A stretch of DNA of 7,490 nucleotides, from the NCBI RefSeq assembly GCF_937920395.1, contig NZ_CALEVF010000167.1, positions 1-7,490 of the forward strand, read 5' to 3'. Both the position numbers and the translations under genes were made by a program. This document shows positions 6,079-7,490 of the stretch, piece after piece. This stretch comes from an uncultured Clostridium sp. GTDB lineage: Bacteria; Bacillota; Clostridia; Clostridiales; Clostridiaceae. Every line of letters begins with the position of its first letter. The stretch's first letter is position 1. The notes below the pieces were generated by a model. That model saw only the letters and a list, made by a program, of their open reading frames with translations, was not told the DNA's origin and did not search any database.

Positions 6079-6945
6079 TTATAAAGCAGCTTTTTTAAAG
6101 CCTTCTCCATTTATTTCAGATATATTTGATATTGTGATAAAAGCTGAACTATCTATATCTTGAACAATCTTTTTAGCTTTAGCTATTTGAGTTAAAGTAA
6201 TAAAACTATATATTATTTTTCTTTGTTCCCCGGTGTAAGCCCCTTCTGCATTTATAAGAGTTACCCCTCTACCAAGCTTGGTCAATATTGCATGAGCCAC
6301 TTCAGGTTCTTTATTTGTTATTATCCAAAGTAATTTTTTATGGTTAAACCCATCTATTACCTTCTGTGTACAAATTGTAGCTACATAGATACTAATTAAT
6401 GTGTATAAAACTAGTTCTAATCCAGCTGCAATAAATATTACGCCAGCTGCAATAATAAATATATTAATAAGCATTGAAAGTGAGGCTATTTCTACTCCGG
6501 TTATCCTTTTTAAAACTGTTGCAATAACATCTGTTCCACCTTGTGATGCTCTACTCCTAAAACATAAACCACAGCCAATACCGTTGAGTATACCACCGGT
6601 TATGGAAGAAAGCATAATATCATGAATTTGAATATATGGAGCTAATGGAGCAGCTATAATTAAAAATACTGATAATTCTACCATTCCAAGTAGACTAAAA
6701 AGCACGAAATCTCTATCTACATTCCTTATTCCAACAATAAAAATAGGAAGGTTTAATATGAAGAAGCCGAATCCAACGGGCAGATTAATACAATATTTTA
6801 GTATAAGTGCAACGCCTGTAATTCCTCCAGATAATAAATGATGCGGTACTAAAAAACCAATAACTGATATAGAAGATAAAAAAGCTCCAAGTGTAATTAC
6901 TAAAACTCTTATTATAAAAGATTCTTGTTTTTTTAAATTTATCAT
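6079..6945 (-). CDS. YitT family membrane protein (DUF161 + DUF2179)
   Basis: This 288-residue protein is of normal length for the YitT/YpjC/YqfU family. The first ~200 residues form five to six hydrophobic segments in two repeated halves. The first half carries GFLVPHHLLSGGITGVALIL (30-49). The second half carries the matching GIGCGLCFRSRASQGGTDVIA (122-142), with the paired SGG-TG and S-GGTD motifs typical of the family. The C-terminal soluble domain (about 215-285) is DUF2179, with GRGVTLINAEGAYTGEQ (225-241), the D264/AF pair and a final GEGF. The family is widespread in Firmicutes; a transporter role is suspected but the substrate is not established. The ATG at 6945 is backed by a G-rich Shine-Dalgarno (GGGGG, 6953-6957) 7 nt upstream. 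It converges with the lipoprotein gene and diverges from the hydantoinase gene, so it appears monocistronic. Confidence 0.93.
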   Translation of the reverse strand: MINLKKQESFIIRVLVITLGAFLSSISVIGFLVPHHLLSGGITGVALILKYCINLPVGFGFFILNLPIFIVGIRNVDRDFVLFSLLGMVELSVFLIIAAPLAPYIQIHDIMLSSITGGILNGIGCGLCFRSRASQGGTDVIATVLKRITGVEIASLSMLINIFIIAAGVIFIAAGLELVLYTLISIYVATICTQKVIDGFNHKKLLWIITNKEPEVAHAILTKLGRGVTLINAEGAYTGEQRKIIYSFITLTQIAKAKKIVQDIDSSAFITISNISEINGEGFKKAAL

Positions 6946-7124
6946 GTTCTTACCCCCACCAAATTTGTCTCTATTTCAGTTTATACCTATTTGCAAGGAA
7001 AATCTGTTTCTATCTAAATAAATAGAATAAATAAGGATAAATTACATTTTTTAGTTCGCTAACAGAACAAAAAGTCGTAACATTCAGTAAATTAAGAAAA
7101 TGGGGACTATTAGCATATATAATG

Positions 7125-7200
7125 TGATATGATAATTAGTAAGGAATAATGTTAAATATATTAATTATATTTGTTAAAGTAGTAATTAAATAACTATATA
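7125..7200 (+). promoter_or_regulatory. Candidate promoters for the hydantoinase gene
   Basis: Three -10-like sites precede the gene. TATAAT (7118-7123) and an extended -10, TGATATGAT (7125-7133), overlap or adjoin, and neither has a good -35. A TTGTTA (7171-7176) is followed after 18 nt by TATATA (7195-7200), about 85 bp before the ATG. In DNA this AT-rich such matches arise by chance, so none is preferred. Confidence 0.25.
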
Positions 7201-7270
7201 AAATGATATTAGATATAACTTAAAAATAGAACAAAATGAAGAATTTAATAATATGTGTAATTTTATAATT

Positions 7271-7279
7271 AAGGGAGGT
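7271..7279 (+). promoter_or_regulatory. Strong ribosome binding site of the hydantoinase gene
   Basis: AAGGGAGGT is a near-perfect match to the 16S anti-Shine-Dalgarno, 6 nt before the ATG at 7286. It predicts high translation and fixes the start. Confidence 0.85.
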
Positions 7280-7285
7280 ATATAA

Positions 7286-7490
7286 ATGAAAACATTTGAT
7301 ATGATTGTTAAAGGTGGAAATGTTGTTACAGCTTCTGATATATTTAAAGCAGATATTGGTATTAATGAAGGAATAATTTCAGAAATGGGATTAGACTTAG
7401 GAAAAGATGCAGCGGAAATTATTGATGCATCTGGCAAATATGTTTTTCCAGGTGGAATAGATCCACATACTCATATGAATATGCCATTTG
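7286..7490 (+). CDS. Dihydropyrimidinase / D-hydantoinase, 3'-truncated by window edge
   Basis: Only the first 68 codons are inside the window (plus one base); the family is usually about 450-470 residues. The product is a cyclic amidohydrolase that opens the ring of dihydropyrimidines or hydantoins using a two-metal centre. Visible are the small N-terminal beta domain (MKTFDMIVKGGNVVT, then IGINEGIIS and IIDASGKYVFPGGID) and the start of the TIM barrel. The barrel start carries the metal-binding His-x-His at H61 and H63 in GGIDPHTHMNMPF (56-68). The PGGIDPHTH block with MPF is characteristic of the dihydropyrimidinase/hydantoinase branch rather than dihydroorotase, but allantoinase or a phenylhydantoinase cannot be excluded from so little. 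The carboxylated lysine and remaining ligands lie off the edge. It is transcribed away from the YitT-type gene and may lead an operon to the right. Confidence 0.88.
   Translation, partial: MKTFDMIVKGGNVVTASDIFKADIGINEGIISEMGLDLGKDAAEIIDASGKYVFPGGIDPHTHMNMPF

Larger units (their letters stand above)
6946..7285. other. Divergent AT-rich intergenic region, 340 bp
   Basis: No coding frame was found. The left edge holds the G-rich ribosome binding site of the minus-strand membrane-protein gene; the right ~200 bp are extremely AT-rich and form the leader of the hydantoinase gene. A small dyad lies at 7046-7071: TTTTT, then GTTC (7052-7055) and GAAC (7063-7066), then AAAAA. It could be an operator, but there is no supporting evidence. 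No riboswitch architecture was recognised. Confidence 0.6.

Noticed and set aside
6401..6625. Plus-strand open frame inside the YitT-type gene
   Set aside because: It mirrors the opposite-strand membrane protein, whose family motifs are clear; no ribosome binding site.
7186..7437. Minus-strand open frame across the hydantoinase start
   Set aside because: It overlaps the strong ribosome binding site and the conserved N-terminus of the plus-strand hydantoinase; low-complexity Ile/Ser/Pro product.

Overview
The window is AT-rich and reads like the chromosome of a low-GC Gram-positive, most likely Clostridium or a close relative. The evidence is strong G-rich ribosome binding sites, heavy AAA/ATA/TTA/AGA codon use, a clostridial-looking lipoprotein, a YitT-family membrane protein and a hydantoinase-type amidohydrolase. 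The species cannot be fixed from the sequence. No phage, plasmid, IS element, CRISPR array, rRNA or tRNA was seen. The content is ordinary chromosomal housekeeping and accessory genes; the less ordinary material lies between the genes.

Layout, left to right. (1) Positions 1-2991 hold the 3' part of sbcC, the ATPase subunit of the SbcCD nuclease. The N-terminal Walker A part lies off the left edge; the zinc hook, ABC signature, Walker B and H-loop are all present. (2) Positions 2992-3666 are a 675-bp non-coding block full of structure: a ~128-bp imperfect inverted repeat with a nested hairpin, a 48-nt direct repeat in two diverged copies, and two related short hairpins. (3) Positions 3667-3936 encode a small DUF1294 membrane protein. 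(4) Positions 3937-4305 are non-coding and hold a C-rich-loop hairpin followed by a rho-independent terminator, possibly a small RNA or a 3' UTR element. (5) Positions 4306-5196 encode a tandem-domain GNAT acetyltransferase. It is followed after 54 bp by a lipoprotein with DUF4163/DUF3298-like domains (5251-5967, GTG start), and the two may be co-transcribed. (6) A perfect 15-bp stem at 6042-6075 separates the lipoprotein gene from a convergent YitT-family membrane protein gene (6079-6945, minus). (7) Positions 6946-7285 are an AT-rich divergent intergenic region. (8) Positions 7286-7490 are the first 68 codons of a dihydropyrimidinase/D-hydantoinase, cut by the right edge.

The genes do not form one pathway. 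sbcC belongs to an upstream sbcD-sbcC unit, the GNAT and lipoprotein genes are a possible pair, yitT is monocistronic as far as can be seen, and the hydantoinase probably opens a pyrimidine/hydantoin (or purine-related) catabolic operon to the right. I found no convincing new multi-gene system. The best leads are the C-rich-loop RNA candidate near 4057-4146 and the repeat cluster after sbcC.
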